Assembly (NCBI RefSeq): GCF_034702125.1
Contig: NC_085861.1
Coordinates: forward strand, 3,034,796 to 3,098,795
Length of the DNA stretch: 64,000 nt
Source: Engraulis encrasicolus
Taxonomy: Eukaryota > Chordata > Actinopteri > Clupeiformes > Engraulidae
Direction: 5' to 3'
The position numbers and the translations under genes were made by a program. The notes beneath the pieces are model-generated. The model searched no databases and was not told the origin of the DNA. It saw only the letters and a program-made list of their open reading frames with translations. Below are positions 10,481 through 21,927 of the stretch, in pieces (the first letter of the stretch is position 1; each line of letters opens with the position of its first letter).

Positions 10481-11391
10481 CTAGTTTTTGTGAATCCAAT
10501 CCTGGGAAGTGAAGTCCGCGGTACGCTACACTACCTCAACCTAATGGAAGTCACAGGTCGGCTAGCAGCAACAACAACAGCGGCCCCAGTGACTTGAGTT
10601 TGTTTTTGTGTGTGTGTGTGTGTGTGCGCGCGCTACACCCTTCCACCTGCCTCCCATGCCCTGTAAACAACAGAGAAAATCAGTTTCTGTGCAGAAGATT
10701 AACATGGCCTTGATGAAAAAGAACTTCATATTTAGTTTGTGAACTTAAACCACAAGAGCCGTAAGCAAAGAAGATGAAGATGGTCCTTAGATCTCAGAAA
10801 TCTTTCGTAGGGTAAGGAGAGAAGTGCATCGAGAACGATGATAGGACTTACAGAAAACACGGTTCACACATTTATGTCAGTGGTGTCAAAATTGAAAGTA
10901 AAAGTCAAAAAAGAAACAGTTTCCTTGCAACACAAGTGACTTATCTGAGTAACCAATAGATCCGTTTACTTGGCTTACGATCACCCAACTCTGCACTGGT
11001 TGGACCAAGTTTGTGGTGGGTCCTTGTTAGGTTTTCAGTGTTTTTCAGTAACAACACAGTCTATCTATCTCATTAGGTACAATGGAGTAAATGGTGTAAC
11101 AGCTATGTAATGCCATGTGCTGTATGTGCATGTGTTGTAATTACACCACAAACGTACTTTTAGTTTACTTTTGACACCTCTGACACATTTTGAGGTTGCA
11201 CTGTCAGACTTTAAAAACACTGCCAAGTAAGCTACACATGGAATGTGTGTATGTATGTCCTGTTCCTTGTTTCAGCATAGCTGTGGAGTGTCATGGCTAA
11301 CTCTGCAAGTAGAGAATGTCTGTCCTTGGTTTAACTCCCCTCATTCAGAAACAGCAATGTCAGGCCTCACCACCATCCATGTAGCTGAATG
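10481..11391. other. No gene recognised
   Basis: Apart from a short (GT)n at about 10598-10627, I see no gene, RNA or clear repeat family. Confidence 0.5.
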
Positions 11392-11593
11392 CAGGGTTGC
11401 CAGATGAAACGGATGATTTCCAGCTAAAAAAAAAATGCTCAAAACCCACCTGGAAGCACTAAATCCCGCCTAATTCTATTGATTTCTATGGCCAAAAATT
11501 AGCAGGAAAAACCCACCCAAGTGCCATTTTAACCCGCAGACGGCCATCCTAAGCAGCCAATTGGGCAGGAAACCGCCCAATCTGGCAACACTG
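11392..11593. mobile_element. MITE, CAGGGTTGCCAGAT family (hAT-like)
   Basis: Ends CAGGGTTGCCAGAT and ATCTGGCAACACTG are inverted. The copy at 42047-42245 has a perfect 8-bp target duplication, which places the family in hAT. The interior is noncoding. Confidence 0.82.
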
Positions 11594-12536
11594 ACTGAAT
11601 CTTAGCGAGCGAGCGAGTCCAAGCCTTTATCATAAATTCCTTCAATGATTCATCTTCAGCTTTCTTCTGTGGTCTTTTCATACCACAGGAGTGTTGTCAT
11701 GACGTGCACGAGGTCAGCGCACTGCAGTGAAGACGCGTTTACAAGACTCGTACATCTTAACTTCACATTTATTATTTTATTTCCTTTTGAAAATGCTTAC
11801 ATGAGCGGTGGAGAGAGAAAAAAAAACAATTCAAGAATTTTGTAGCAGAAACAGATACTGTAAGACTGACAAAAAATACTGGACGGAGCAGAGGGCCTTT
11901 TTTCTTTTAAATGTCAGTTTTTTTAGCCCTCCATGTAGACTACATACTGTACGTACATCATAACATACGGAGTGACTCGGTTTGGCATGATGGTTGACAA
12001 ACACACAAAGTGCACAGAGGGGTACACCAAGAAGCTGGTTCAGGAGTAAACCAGGGGTCCGAGCATTCCTCATTACATTACATTGTATGTATTGGGCTGG
12101 GGGCCCTTTCAGACACCTTTCTCCTGGGCCCGGCCAAAGCTGTCAGCGGCCCTGCAGGGAACTAACAAGGCCATCTTGGCTCCTTTCCATCGTCCAACCT
12201 CCCTTCCTCCCTTGTGCTTGTGGCCTCGCGATGATGTGGCAATTAGTCATTGACGACAGAAGTGTAGGCCTATTTCAATATCTTGCAAAAATCGCAATTC
12301 TATTGTCATTCTCTCATTTGCATCAATCGGGATGGTGAATGAAGAATAGTCCCCCAAAAGTTGTTGTTGTTGTGGCTAGGCTGACAGCGAGGAAACTTTA
12401 TTGTTTTCTCCAGGGAGGAGGGGCATCAGCCAAACGCGAGGCTACAAGCACAGGCCAAGGACGGTAGTCCGCATAATGGAAAGAACACAAGGCCATGCAG
12501 TTTACTGGCTGCTCCTCCTCTACTTGAGGTGCCGTT

Positions 12537-12799
12537 TCCACATAGCTGGATATTTTTATATGTGGATATTTTTTTCTCCTGGTTGTATTGGTTTTGCATT
12601 GGTTTTGGCCTTCCGTTTCCACGTAGCAGATATTTAAAATCCAGGTATAAAAAGCAGGAGAAAAAAATATCCTGTTTAGGGGGCTGAAACGCATTCGTTA
12701 CAATGGAGGATTTATTTTTATCCACATGTTGCGTTTCCACCTAACAGGAGAAAAAAATACCCTGTTAAAAAAATATCCTGCTACGTGGAAACGGCACCT
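12537..12799. mobile_element. MITE, AGGTGCCGTTTCCAC family
   Basis: AGGTGCCGTTTCCAC at the left is mirrored by GTGGAAACGGCACCT at the right, with a GGATATTTTT-rich interior. A diverged relative lies at 30421-30640. Confidence 0.78.
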
Positions 12800-12800
12800 T

Positions 12801-13150
12801 AGTCTAGACCAGACATACTCAACTGGCGAACTCAGGTCCGGATGAAGACCCCAACGCAATACCATCCGTACCGAGACAAAATCCCTCTGTGCATAATACA
12901 TGTATGAAAATTATATTTATTTTATTTTCATTTTGTGTCAAGCGAGATTCCGCTGCTATGCGATCTTATGACAAATAAAAGTATCATCACTATGACAACT
13001 CGGTGAGCGAACAAGAGACCAGTGCGGCCGGCCAGAGAGTGAGGCTATGTTCTGCATCGGCCTGTAGCAACTTTTTCGGAGCCTGGAAACATTGGAAATT
13101 TGTCGAGTGGACCTTTTCAGTGTCTAGTTGAGTACCCCTTGGTCTAGACT
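12801..13150. mobile_element. MITE with ACTCAACT termini
   Basis: AGTCTAGACC plus ATACTCAACTGG at the left is inverted at the right end (AGTTGAGTACCCC then GGTCTAGACT). It lies directly against the preceding MITE. No coding capacity. Confidence 0.72.
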
Positions 13151-13529
13151 CCCTGCTTTGGCCAAGACCATCTAAGACTTAGCTGCTGTGTCGGCTGTGC
13201 AATAGAAAGCCTGACGGACAAACGACAATCTCCACTTCATGGTCATTTCCTTAACAACGTTAACGTTGCACTGTACCCATTGTCCTGTCATTCAGCATTA
13301 GTAGGTCAAATTGATGTCTTTTCTTTTCTCTGTTCAAAACACAAAGACTTCATCATCATTCCATCCCATTACTCAAATCCTGTCTGTATGATGCTCCAAC
13401 AGCACCCAGTAGTCGTCATGTCATATCTAGACATCAGTAGTATAACTCACAAAACGCACCACCATACATACATAGGGTACATACATACAGTAGTTGTATT
13501 GCTTCATAACACAGTAGTATATTCATACA

Positions 13530-13733
13530 AGGCTTGTACGAAATTCCGAATTGAATGAATTTGAATTCAAAGTAATGCCATAATATGAACACTAGGTGGT
13601 GGTGTTCTATGTACTCTCAATGGGTGATGTAGCTTAAATTCAAAGAAATTCAAGGTAATGACACCACCTAGTGTTCGTATCATGGCATTATTTTGAATTC
13701 AAATTCATTCAATTCGGAATTTCGTACAGGCCT
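13530..13733. mobile_element. Palindromic MITE
   Basis: The left arm runs from GGCTTGTACGAAATTCCG through TGAATTTGAATTCAAA, and its inverse fills the right arm. The inner sequences CACTAGGTGGTG and CACCACCTAGTG also pair, so almost the whole element is one hairpin. Confidence 0.85.
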
Positions 13734-13870
13734 GATTCATACGCACACACGTACTGTCCACACAGCATTTAGCAGTAGTGCTGGCTGTCTGTCTGCCTCA
13801 GTGCATGACTGAGGTGGAGCCCAGGGTACCAGGGGGTGGGGGGGTGAGAGACAGACGGAAGGGCGATGAG

Positions 13871-14236
13871 CAGGGTCGGATTAAGATGGGCTGGGGCCCC
13901 TAGGCTACAGGGTGCCGTGGGGCCCCCAGCAACAGCAAATTTTGCGACAATTTTACATGGACAATGTCATAATTACGGGCTAGGAATTAAGGGTAACATG
14001 TCTACCAACTGTACTCAAAATGACATGAATTTTTCAATATTATATCTTGTTGAAATTCTGCAATTGTTCACTTTTGGCCAATCGGTGGCCCCCTGGTAGG
14101 TGGGGGCCCCTAGGCTGCAGCCATATCTAGCCTGTGGGGGGCCCTAGGCTGCAGCCATATCTAGCCTGTGGGGGCCCTAGGCTGCAGCCATATCTAGCCT
14201 GTGGGGGCCCTAGGCTGCAGCCATATCTAGCCTGTG
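13871..14236. mobile_element. hAT-like element (CAGGGTCGGATTAAG) with expanded end
   Basis: The left end CAGGGTCGGATTAAGA matches the family whose intact copy is at 32028-32296. The right side (14110-14236) is a 3-4 unit tandem expansion of TAGGCTGCAGCCATATCTAG, the subterminal motif of the element. No transposase frame is present. Confidence 0.8.
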
Positions 14237-14351
14237 CGTTACTCTCCAACACTGGCGATGGGCATGCAAGCTGCCAACCTGCGATAGAGGCCCCCCACTG
14301 GCCTGCCCCAGCAGCTGGTGTGTGGGGATGGCAAAGGGGCAGATGTGGAGG

Positions 14352-14375
14352 GAGAGAGAGGAAGAGAGGGAGAGG

Positions 14376-14461
<86 letters not shown>

Positions 14462-14570
14462 ATGGAGAGGGAGAGGGAGAGAGATAGAGAGAGAGAGAGA
14501 GAGGACATGGAGAGGGAGAGAGGGAGAGAGAGGGGGAGGGAGAGGGAGGTAGAGGGAGGAAGGGAGAGAG
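14352..14570 (+). repeat. (GA)n purine tract
   Basis: Long GA repeats are interrupted twice by GGACATGGAGAGGGAG. Arg/Glu and Ser/Leu frames are artefacts. Confidence 0.97.
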
Positions 14571-14701
14571 GGGGGGGTCTGCTACAGCTTCTATTCTTTT
14601 CTCTTTTTTAGAAAAGCCATGCCAGCCTCTGCCCAAGGTCACCGCGAAGGGCGTTAGGCAGCGATGACGAGGCAATGTCACACTGTGGGCCAATGTCACA
14701 C

Positions 14702-14873
14702 TAATGCCTCTTTTCCACTGCCAGTTTTCTGGTACAGCTCGACACAGCGGGACTCGGCTTTTACGATTGCTTTACGATTGAGCTGTGTCAGGCCTATTAG
14801 AAAAGCAAAAAGTGGCAGCCGAGTCGCACTGCCATAGGCCTACCAGAAAACCGGCCGTGGAAAAGAGGCATTA
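14702..14873. mobile_element. Palindromic MITE, second copy
   Basis: TAATGCCTCTTTTCCACTG is mirrored at the right end. It is the same family as 9949-10120. Confidence 0.83.
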
Positions 14874-15090
14874 GTGGTTCTTATCGCTTCTCTGTTCTTG
14901 TCATGTTGTGGTTCTAGCAGGGGCGTCTGTCTCCATATGCTTCATGATTGAGCTGTGTCAAGCCTATTTGAAAAGCTAGAACACTATGGGCCAGTGTCAC
15001 ACTATGGGCCAACGTCACACTATGTGGTTCTTATTGCTTCTTTATTCTTGTCATGTTGTGGTTCTAGCAGGGGCGTCTGTCTCCATATGC
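14872..15090 (+). repeat. Direct duplication, ~148-bp period
   Basis: The block containing TTGTCATGTTGTGGTTCTAG and GGGGCGTCTGTCTCC occurs at about 14874-14942 and again at 15022-15090 with few changes. Confidence 0.85.
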
Positions 15091-15169
15091 AGTTAGCATG
15101 CAGGTGTTTAGCCATGCACAGCTCATGCTGTACAGCTGCTGGGATCCAAGTAGGATGTCTGACACCTTG

Positions 15170-15454
15170 GGTGCGTTCCAGTATGCGACCTTGCGTCCTC
15201 CACTTGTGCTTGTGGCCTTGTACCAGGAAGTAATATGTCATGATGACATCACTGAAAACAGCATTATATTTCAATATCTCGCAAAAGCTCAATTGTAAAG
15301 TCATTTTCTCATTTGCTAACTGGATGGTGAATGAAGATAGTCCCCCAAAAATTGTTTTGGCTAGGCTGACAGCTGGGCACGGAGGCAGCGCATCAGCAAA
15401 ACGTGAGGCCACAAGCACAAGTGGAGGACGCAAGGTCGCATATTGGAATTCACA
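15170..15454. mobile_element. MITE, GTGCGTTCCAATATGCGACC family, inverted copy
   Basis: GGGTGCGTTCCAGTATGCGA at the left is mirrored at the right. It is in opposite internal orientation to 9544-9849. The next MITE starts two bases after it. Confidence 0.78.
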
Positions 15455-15456
15455 CC

Positions 15457-15837
15457 TTAAAGGGACACTGTGTGAGATTTTTCGTTGTTTATTTCCAGAA
15501 TTCGTGCTGCCCATTCACTAATGTTACCTTTTTCATGAATACTTACCACCAGCATGTGTTACCACCAGCACCACCACAAGTATTCATTATGACTAGAAAA
15601 ATTGCACTTTTCTTACGTGAAAAGGGGGATCTTCTCTATGGTCTGCCATTTTGAATTTCCGAAAATAGCCATTTTTAGCTGCAAAAATGACTCTAGTTGG
15701 ACCATGCTAGGAAATATGTGTTTATTACTCAGTAAACTTTCATGTGAAGAACAAATTTGGCAATAGGCAACACAGTTTCAATGAGCAGCATAGTTGCAGT
15801 ACCTTTTTTGACCATTTCCTGCACAGTGTCCCTTTAA
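15457..15837. mobile_element. MITE with TTAA ends (TTAAAGGGACACTGTG)
   Basis: Inverted termini TTAAAGGGACACTGTG and CACAGTGTCCCTTTAA include TTAA at both edges, consistent with a piggyBac-like target choice. A second copy is at 31190-31556. A flank motif, GTAGGA then GTCTGACACCT, lies on both sides of this MITE plus the preceding one. Confidence 0.78.
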
Positions 15838-16359
15838 AGTAGGACGTCTGACACCTCAAGTCTCGCTACTGTGCACCGTGCCAGCTAAGCTAGGGCGGTT
15901 GGCACACCGCTCTGCAGAAGCCAAAGGCAGATTATTTACATTGCCAAGAATGGATGAAAGCCGTGTTTTGGCTCCACTATCACAAACCGGTCTCACCTCC
16001 AAATCTTTCATTGCATTTGTGTGCATTCTTTGCCAACAGTTTTGCCATTTATTCACATTAAACACATTACTGTAACGGTACAGTGTAAAGCATTACCCTT
16101 TTCACCTTGAACCAAAGCCAGCGCTCGCTATCCTTTTTTCGGCACACACTAAGGCACATCCAAGTGTGTTAGCCGAATCCCAATCTAGCACATTATTGTC
16201 CATAATAAGGAGACATCCCTCACACTGTTACCCTACACATTAACCTTCAAGACTTAGTTTCTTTACTCTCCCAAAGTGCTGCTCAGCAAGATCACATCTG
16301 TCTGCAAGCGTGTACTGAACGACGGCGGATCACAATGTCCAACTTCCCACTGGCCATCT

Positions 16360-16485
16360 CAATCACATCCCTCGTGTTTCCAATGACCTTGCTCACATCC
16401 CTCGTATTCCAATGACCTTGATCACATCCCTCGTATTCCAATGACCTTGATCACATCCCTAGTATTCCAATGACCTTGACCTACT
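16360..16485 (+). repeat. 29-bp minisatellite
   Basis: Four units contain ATCACATCCCTCGTATTCC and AATGACCTTG. It lies downstream of the sh3bp5 stop on the opposite strand. Confidence 0.9.
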
Positions 16486-16586
16486 CCTGTGAAAGATCAC
16501 ACGGTTCCTCTTTCATAGACCCTCAGTATCTCTTCAAGCAGGCAGTCAATATTATATGAGGACCGCCATTTGAGCTCAGTCTCTGT

Positions 16587-16592
16587 TTTATT
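16587..16592 (-). promoter_or_regulatory. sh3bp5: Possible sh3bp5 polyadenylation signal
   Basis: This AATAAA on the minus strand lies about 565 bases after the sh3bp5 stop. Another lies at 16048-16053. Which one is used cannot be decided from sequence. Confidence 0.35.
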
Positions 16593-16720
16593 TTTGGTGC
16601 CATGAAGATGGTGTGACGGTTGGGTATGGGCTGGGGGTCGGGTCGGCTGGGGTCGGGTTCGGGAGGTCATGAGGTGTCAACATCCTTGTTGGCACACATC
16701 ACGTAGGAGAGAGGTTTGTG

Positions 16721-16956
16721 GGGAAGCCGTGGTCCAATGGTTAGGGAGTTGGACTTCAATTTAGCGGGTTTCAAGTTTGAATCTTACCCTTAGCTCTCCT
16801 AGTCTTTGTTCATGGCTTCAGTGCCCTTTGAGCAAGGCACCTGTTCCCCCACATTGCTCTGAGGACTATAACCAATACCCCACACCTAAAAATGTCTGTG
16901 AGTCGCTTCGGATAAAAGGCGCGTCAGCTAAGTGTTACGTAATGTAATGAGGTCAT
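16721..16956 (+). mobile_element. tRNA-derived SINE
   Basis: The tRNA-like head has an A box around TGGTCCAATGGTTAGGGAG and a B box around GTTTCAAGTTTGAATC. The body contains CTTTGAGCAAGGCACC and the tail GGATAAAAGGCGCGTCAGC. Copies or fragments occur at 31588, 41788, 42899, 44214 and 54648. Confidence 0.85.
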
Positions 16957-16964
16957 GGGTCGGG

Positions 16965-17115
16965 ACTGCAGTAGTCTTTGGGGTTGGAGAAGGTGGTCAT
17001 GTGACAGGACTGGAGTAGTCTTTGGGGTTGGAGAAGGTGGTCATGTGACAGGACTGGAGTAGTCTTTGGGGTTGGAGAAGGTGGTCATGTGACAGGACTG
17101 GAGTAGTCTTTACAG
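16965..17115 (+). repeat. 44-bp minisatellite just past the sh3bp5 stop
   Basis: Three full and one partial unit contain GTAGTCTTTGGGGTTGGAG and GGTCATGTGACAGGACTG. It lies in the presumed sh3bp5 3' UTR, about 40-190 bases past the stop. Confidence 0.92.
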
Positions 17116-17156
17116 TCGGAGGAGAACGGCGGTGATGATGATGATGGTGTACATGT

Positions 17157-17413
17157 TCACACCCCGTTCAGCACAACCACGGAGGGGGAGGGCTGGCGTG
17201 CTGCCAGGCTGAAGCGCTCGCGCTCTGCGCTCTTGGCCGTGTCCGCGCGGCCGCGTCTGAGGGTCAGGAGGCGAAAGCGTGACTCCAGGCTGAAGGTCCT
17301 CTTCAGGGCACCGTGACTGCTGCTGCTGCTGCTGGTGCTGTTACTGCTGCTGTTGTTACTGTTGCTGTTCAAAGCGTTGTCCAGCTCGGCCTCCGCTCCC
17401 TCTGCTCTGTCAC
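17157..17413 (-). CDS. sh3bp5: SH3BP5 last coding exon (visible exon 7)
   Basis: The exon runs from an ATTAG acceptor to a TGA at 17157-17159. Its first two bases complete the Gly codon of ERGDRAEG, which matches the human protein at this splice. It encodes 84 residues: a short acidic start, an Asn/Ser run at about residues 14-32, and then ALKRTFSLESRFRLLTL. The ESRFRLLTL stretch has the spacing of a JNK docking (KIM) motif and aligns with the second KIM of mammalian Sab. The final ~33 residues are unlike the mammalian C-terminus I know. The acceptor has a short pyrimidine tract. Confidence 0.9.
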
Positions 17414-17518
17414 CTAATGATGACAAAACAGAAAACAAACATTGCTCTTCTTAATGTAAAGAATAAAAATGCCATATCCAAGATTATTAAGGTATGCAGT
17501 GAAATCACAGGTGTTCTT

Positions 17519-17708
17519 TTTTTTTAGGGGCTTTGTATGCCTTTATTGACAGGATAGTATGAGATGCTGACAGGAAGTGAGTGGGAGAGAGAGATGGGGG
17601 AGGATTGGGAAATGACCCCATCCGGATTCGAACAGGGGTCCCCATGGGGTGGGCATGAAAGCCCAAATGTGGGGGGGCTTAGCGCGCCGCGCCACAGCGC
17701 CCCCCAAA
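17519..17708 (-). mobile_element. tRNA-derived SINE, minus strand
   Basis: Read on the minus strand it starts with a GC-rich A-box region (GGCGCTGTGGCGCGGCGCG), has B box GTTCGAATCC, and ends CAATAAAGGC with an A-rich tail. It lies in the last sh3bp5 intron, about 105 bases upstream of the last exon. Confidence 0.82.
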
Positions 17709-17714
17709 ATCACA

Positions 17715-18360
17715 GGTGTTCAACAGAAAAACTTGACTGAAATGTATGAAGAGCAGGTAATTAGGAAGGCTGAGTCCATCCTGGATAATTACACCCATGC
17801 CCTACATAGCGAATTCCAGTTTCTCCCCTCTGGCTCCCGATTTAAATATCCACCAGCTCTGACCAATAGATACAAATGCTCCTTTATTCCCTCTGCTGTC
17901 CAGCTGCTAAACTCTACAAGAAAAGAAACTCCGGCACACTGACCATTTCGCTGTTCTTTCTTTGAAATTGCCTGATGAAAGTCTAGTACCGAAACGTCGT
18001 TATTAAAGAAAGAACAGCGAAATGGTCAGTGTGCGGGAGTTTCTTTAAGTTGTTGGTGAGTGACCCATGGGCCATCTCCGACGCACCTGCCAGCTGAGGA
18101 GTGCGAAAAAAGTCGAAGTTTAAACTCTACAAGAAAAAAGCAGATAGATACGTTGCATGCATGCATAGGCCTACGCTTTTATTCATCCTCTGCACTGCAC
18201 ACATTTAATTATTTATCCACCTTACTTTTATCTTCTTTAAATCTTTTATGTGTTTCTTGTGTTTTTATGTGTGAAGTGTGAAAGGTGTATTACTACTGCA
18301 CAAAAATTGCCCACACTGGGACAAATAAAAGCTACTGGACTGAACTGAACTGAACTGAAC
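17715..18360 (+). mobile_element. LINE 3' end (L2/Rex1-like)
   Basis: The frame at 17730-17932 reads LHSEFQFLPSGSRFKYP and then TNRYKCSFIPSAVQLLN, the conserved region after the reverse transcriptase in L2/CR1/Rex-type LINEs. The 3' UTR ends ACTGGGACAAATAAAAG and a (TGAAC)n microsatellite. A short insertion splits it at 17930-18118. Confidence 0.8.
17930..18118 (+). mobile_element. Short retro-insertion inside the LINE, ~17-bp TSD
   Basis: TAAACTCTACAAGAAAA occurs on both sides of the inserted block, a long target duplication as made by LINE-type insertion. The block contains the motif GTACCGAAACGTCG and an inverted pair around AAGAACAGCGAAATGGTCAG. The family is not named. Confidence 0.6.
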
Positions 18361-20272
18361 AAAAAATATATGGTATGTAATCCCTGACACGTTGATGAAA
18401 ATTGAAAATATTATTTAAATTGGTACTATGGAATGCCATGTTACACCAAAGACTATGCTGTGGGTAGAAAAATCACAGAAAACAATAGAGACACATTACA
18501 TACGCAGAACAGAAGGAGAAATAATGTTGAAATTGATACACAAAAGATGTAATGCAGAGGCCCATCTCCACCCACCCAAAATCATCATGATGATGAAATC
18601 ATGATAAAAATGATGAAAACTGTATCTTTTAGGCTATATGCTATTTAGGTGTGCTTTTCTTGTAGAGAAGTCTCTCACACTCAAATGTAATTCCTGGTTT
18701 TTTGGGTTTTTTTTTACTGGGTTAGCATGACAGACAGGCGTTTCAGGATAAGCCTTCTTCAGTGTCTAGTGCTTTAAAACATTACTAGTCTGCATCTTCT
18801 TTTGTGATCAAATTAATTCTCTTCTGCTCTACTCTACTAGAATTCTATTCTACCTAATATAGATCCTTCATCAGCTGTAACACTAATGCAGTGGAAGATT
18901 TTGAAATTGATATAATGGAAGTCACCGTGTTACACGAAAACTGTGCTCTTGGGTGGAGAAATGACAGAAAACAACTGAGACACCACGTAAGCACAGCACA
19001 TGATGGTGCAACTCTTTGCAATAAAACAAGATGGCATGAGGCACATGCAAAGGCAGCTCTGGCATGCAAGACTGTTATCTTCTACAGCGCCGTCCAGCAG
19101 AAGTGACACCCTTTAAGTTTAACCCATTTCAGCCTGATGACTCATATACTGTATGTTGTTTGCCCTTTGATGCCTGGAGACACATATACGCTGCATTCAG
19201 ACTCTTGGGATTTTAGCTTTTTAAATAAACATGTGGGTATGTCCCAGCTAAATGAACATATTCTAATGCAAGATGAGGGTCTTTGGGTTTAAATGCAATC
19301 ATGTTTCATGTTTTTATGTGCATCAGAGGCACATAAGATATTTAGGTATTTATAGGCTGAGGGCAACTTTCCCAACAAGAGCTTAGGCATTCAGCAGGTG
19401 TTTTTTGCAGGTGCTTTAGGCATCAATGGGTTACAGCTTCATGTGTACATCAAAAGCGACCTACACTATCCGAGTAGTTGAGGTAGAGGCTGAAGATGTT
19501 TCGCCATGAATTTGCTCTATTTGCTCTGGACGTGACATTGGCGTGCTTGATTTAGCTAATCGCATAACAGCTATGGCCTGTCAGCCAGGCACATTCGGAG
19601 ATATGAACATTCCAATTGGTTTTCGCCTAACCGTGTCATATCTCCTTACCATAACATTAGCTTGACTTGAATTGCTTAAATTTGCTCTGGTCGCTCAGGT
19701 TGCTACGCTCCTGGCGAATTCACTTTTGTCGCTTTAGTTGCAATCCTTCATAAAGAAATAATGACTTCCGTCGCTCATGTTAGCTTACACGTAGCTTAAG
19801 TATATATTGAGAAATATCTCTAGACCACAAATAATATTAAAGGTCAACCATGATTATACTATAGTTAGCTTGTGGTTGATACAAAGTAGCAAACTGATCA
19901 ACATCAAAAAATAAACTATGAGATTATGTTGTTAACATAACACAGTAGCAGCAAAATCACAGAATACACCCAGGTGCGTGGAAATGAAAATCATGTATTC
20001 CTAGCAGCTGCTAAAATGTGTGTCGGGCTATTTTAAGCTTTTTTTCCTCCTGCAACCTTGTCATCCACAGTGCACAGCCAGCCAGACGAAGAGAGGCCAT
20101 TCATTCTCATCCCATTTCGTTTCTGCTTTCCCCATTTGTGCCATGACTCCACTCAGCTTGCTGACGCACGCCGCAGCCAACCGCAGCCAGCCGCACGCCG
20201 CACGACGCAGCCAGCCGTAGCCAGCCGCCTGACAGCGTGAGTAATGGGGCAGCAGTGGCCTCTACGCTGACG
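18361..20272. other. Intronic/repeat-derived sequence without a gene
   Basis: Two related stretches (about 18385-18500 and 18880-18990) look like a diverged duplication. A repeat at 19108-19437, related to 44405-44595, has inverted AACCCATT/AATGGGTT ends. GC-rich CGCAGCCAGCCG repeats lie at 20160-20235. No exon is recognised. Confidence 0.5.
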
Positions 20273-21084
20273 CAGGTGCACACAGGCTAGATATGGCTGC
20301 AGCCTAGGGCCCCCACAGGCTAGATATGGCTGCAGCCTAGGGCCCCCACAGGCTAGATATGGCTGCAGCCTAGGGCCCCCACAGCCTAGATATGGCTGCA
20401 GCCTAGGGCCCCCACAGGCTAGATATGGCTGCAGCCTAGGGCCCCCACCTGCCTAGGGGCCCCCACAGGCTAGATATGACTGCAGCCTAGGTGCCCAAAC
20501 AGGCTATAATGTCTTCAGCCCAGGGCTCCCCACCTGCCAGGGGCCCCCACAGGCTGGATATGGCTATGGCCTAGGGCCCCCACCTGCCAGAGCCCCCCAA
20601 AGGCAAGATATGGCTGCAGCCTAGGGGTCCCCACCTGCCAGAGACCCCCACAGGCTAGATATGGCTGCAGCCAAGGGCCCCCACAGGCTAGATATGGCTG
20701 CAGCCTAGGGCCCCCCACCTGCCAGAGCCCCCCACAGGCTAGATATGGCTGCAGCCTAGGGGCCCCCACCTGCCAGGGCCCCCCACAGACTAGATATGGC
20801 TGAAGCCTAGGGCCCCCCACCACAGGCTAGATATGGCTGCAGGCTAGTGCCCCCACCTGCCAGGGGGGGCCCTGATTGGTCAAAGGAGGGAAAACAATTT
20901 TGCTGAATTGAGGATGCAGTACTGAAAAAAAAATCCTGTTTATACTGCTCTCTATAGTTGGCAAACTTAATTTAAAGCTTGGAATGGTGACATTGCTTAT
21001 GTCATTTTGTCAAGATTTCTTTTCTGTGGGGGGCCAATGGTAACCTGCAGCCTAGGGGCCCCCGGCTATCTTAATCCGGACCTG
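20273..21084. mobile_element. hAT-like element (GGATTAAG family) with ~15-unit end array
   Basis: The right end CTTAATCCGGACCTG is the family terminus. The left part (20285-20870) is a tandem array of about 34-45-bp units built on GGCTAGATATGGCTGCAGCC and CTAGGGCCCCCAC. The same subterminal motif is single or paired in the 32028 copy and present in 3-4 units in the 13871 copy. Confidence 0.85.
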
Positions 21085-21769
21085 AGGTGCACACTCAATA
21101 ACCTGCACCGTCACCTGCACCGTCACCTGACCTCAACGCTGCCCTTCTCCATTCTTCACTTTGGCATATTCATAAATCATTCCAAATTTATTTTCTGTAT
21201 GCTCACAATTGTTTTTTGGGTGTTTTTTTTACGTTTACGTTTTTTTTTTTCTAGGTGTTATTTTTTTCTGAGGCAGAATTATAGTCACAAGCAGATGGGT
21301 GGAAAGCTTTGCAGCTACATTGTTCTATGTTTGTTGATGGGTACCTGTACACAGAAGCCTACAGCACCTTACTATCTTTGCATGGGTCTCAGTGGGAGGT
21401 GCTTTTTGTTCATGTACATCGAGTAGTTATATTTATAATATATAATTATTGTTTTATATAATGAATTATATTTCATTTAGGTTTGTGTGTATGTACTTGC
21501 TGGCCATCTTGGACAAAGATGAGATGTAATGCCAATGGACCCTCAACCTTCCTGGAGAAGTGAAGGTCAAATACTGAAGGTAGACAAGAAGTGCACTACA
21601 GATACAGCTATACGTACAACTATATGTGCCCACATTTATAAATCTTTCTGAAGATAACCTATTCCCCTTGTTGACGCAGATGTAAAAAGTGTCCATTTCT
21701 GCCCATATTTGACAGTCACCAGGAAATGAACAGGAAGAGCCACAAGAGTGAGGCCTCAATTCCCTCAAG

Positions 21770-21927
21770 GTCGCACTCGGGGGGGACTCACCTCGTTCAA
21801 GGTCGCACTCGGGAGGGACTCTCACCTCGTTCAAGGTCACAGTCTGGGGACTCACCTCGTTCAAAGTCACACTGGTTGGGGTCTCACCTCGTTCAAGGTC
21901 ATACTCGGGGGGGGGGGGGGGACTCAC
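21770..21927 (-). repeat. Tandem copies of the sh3bp5 exon 6 donor
   Basis: On the minus strand, units of GAGTGTGACCTTGAACGAG followed by GTGAGT repeat after the real donor. Decoy GT junctions fall at 21888, 21856, 21826 and 21792, plus a fifth diverged unit without a donor. Each copy repeats about 20-25 coding bases plus the intron start. Confidence 0.93.

Noticed and set aside
16721..16956. tRNA gene
   Set aside because: It has A and B boxes, but a long non-tRNA body and SINE tail, and several dispersed copies; it is a SINE.
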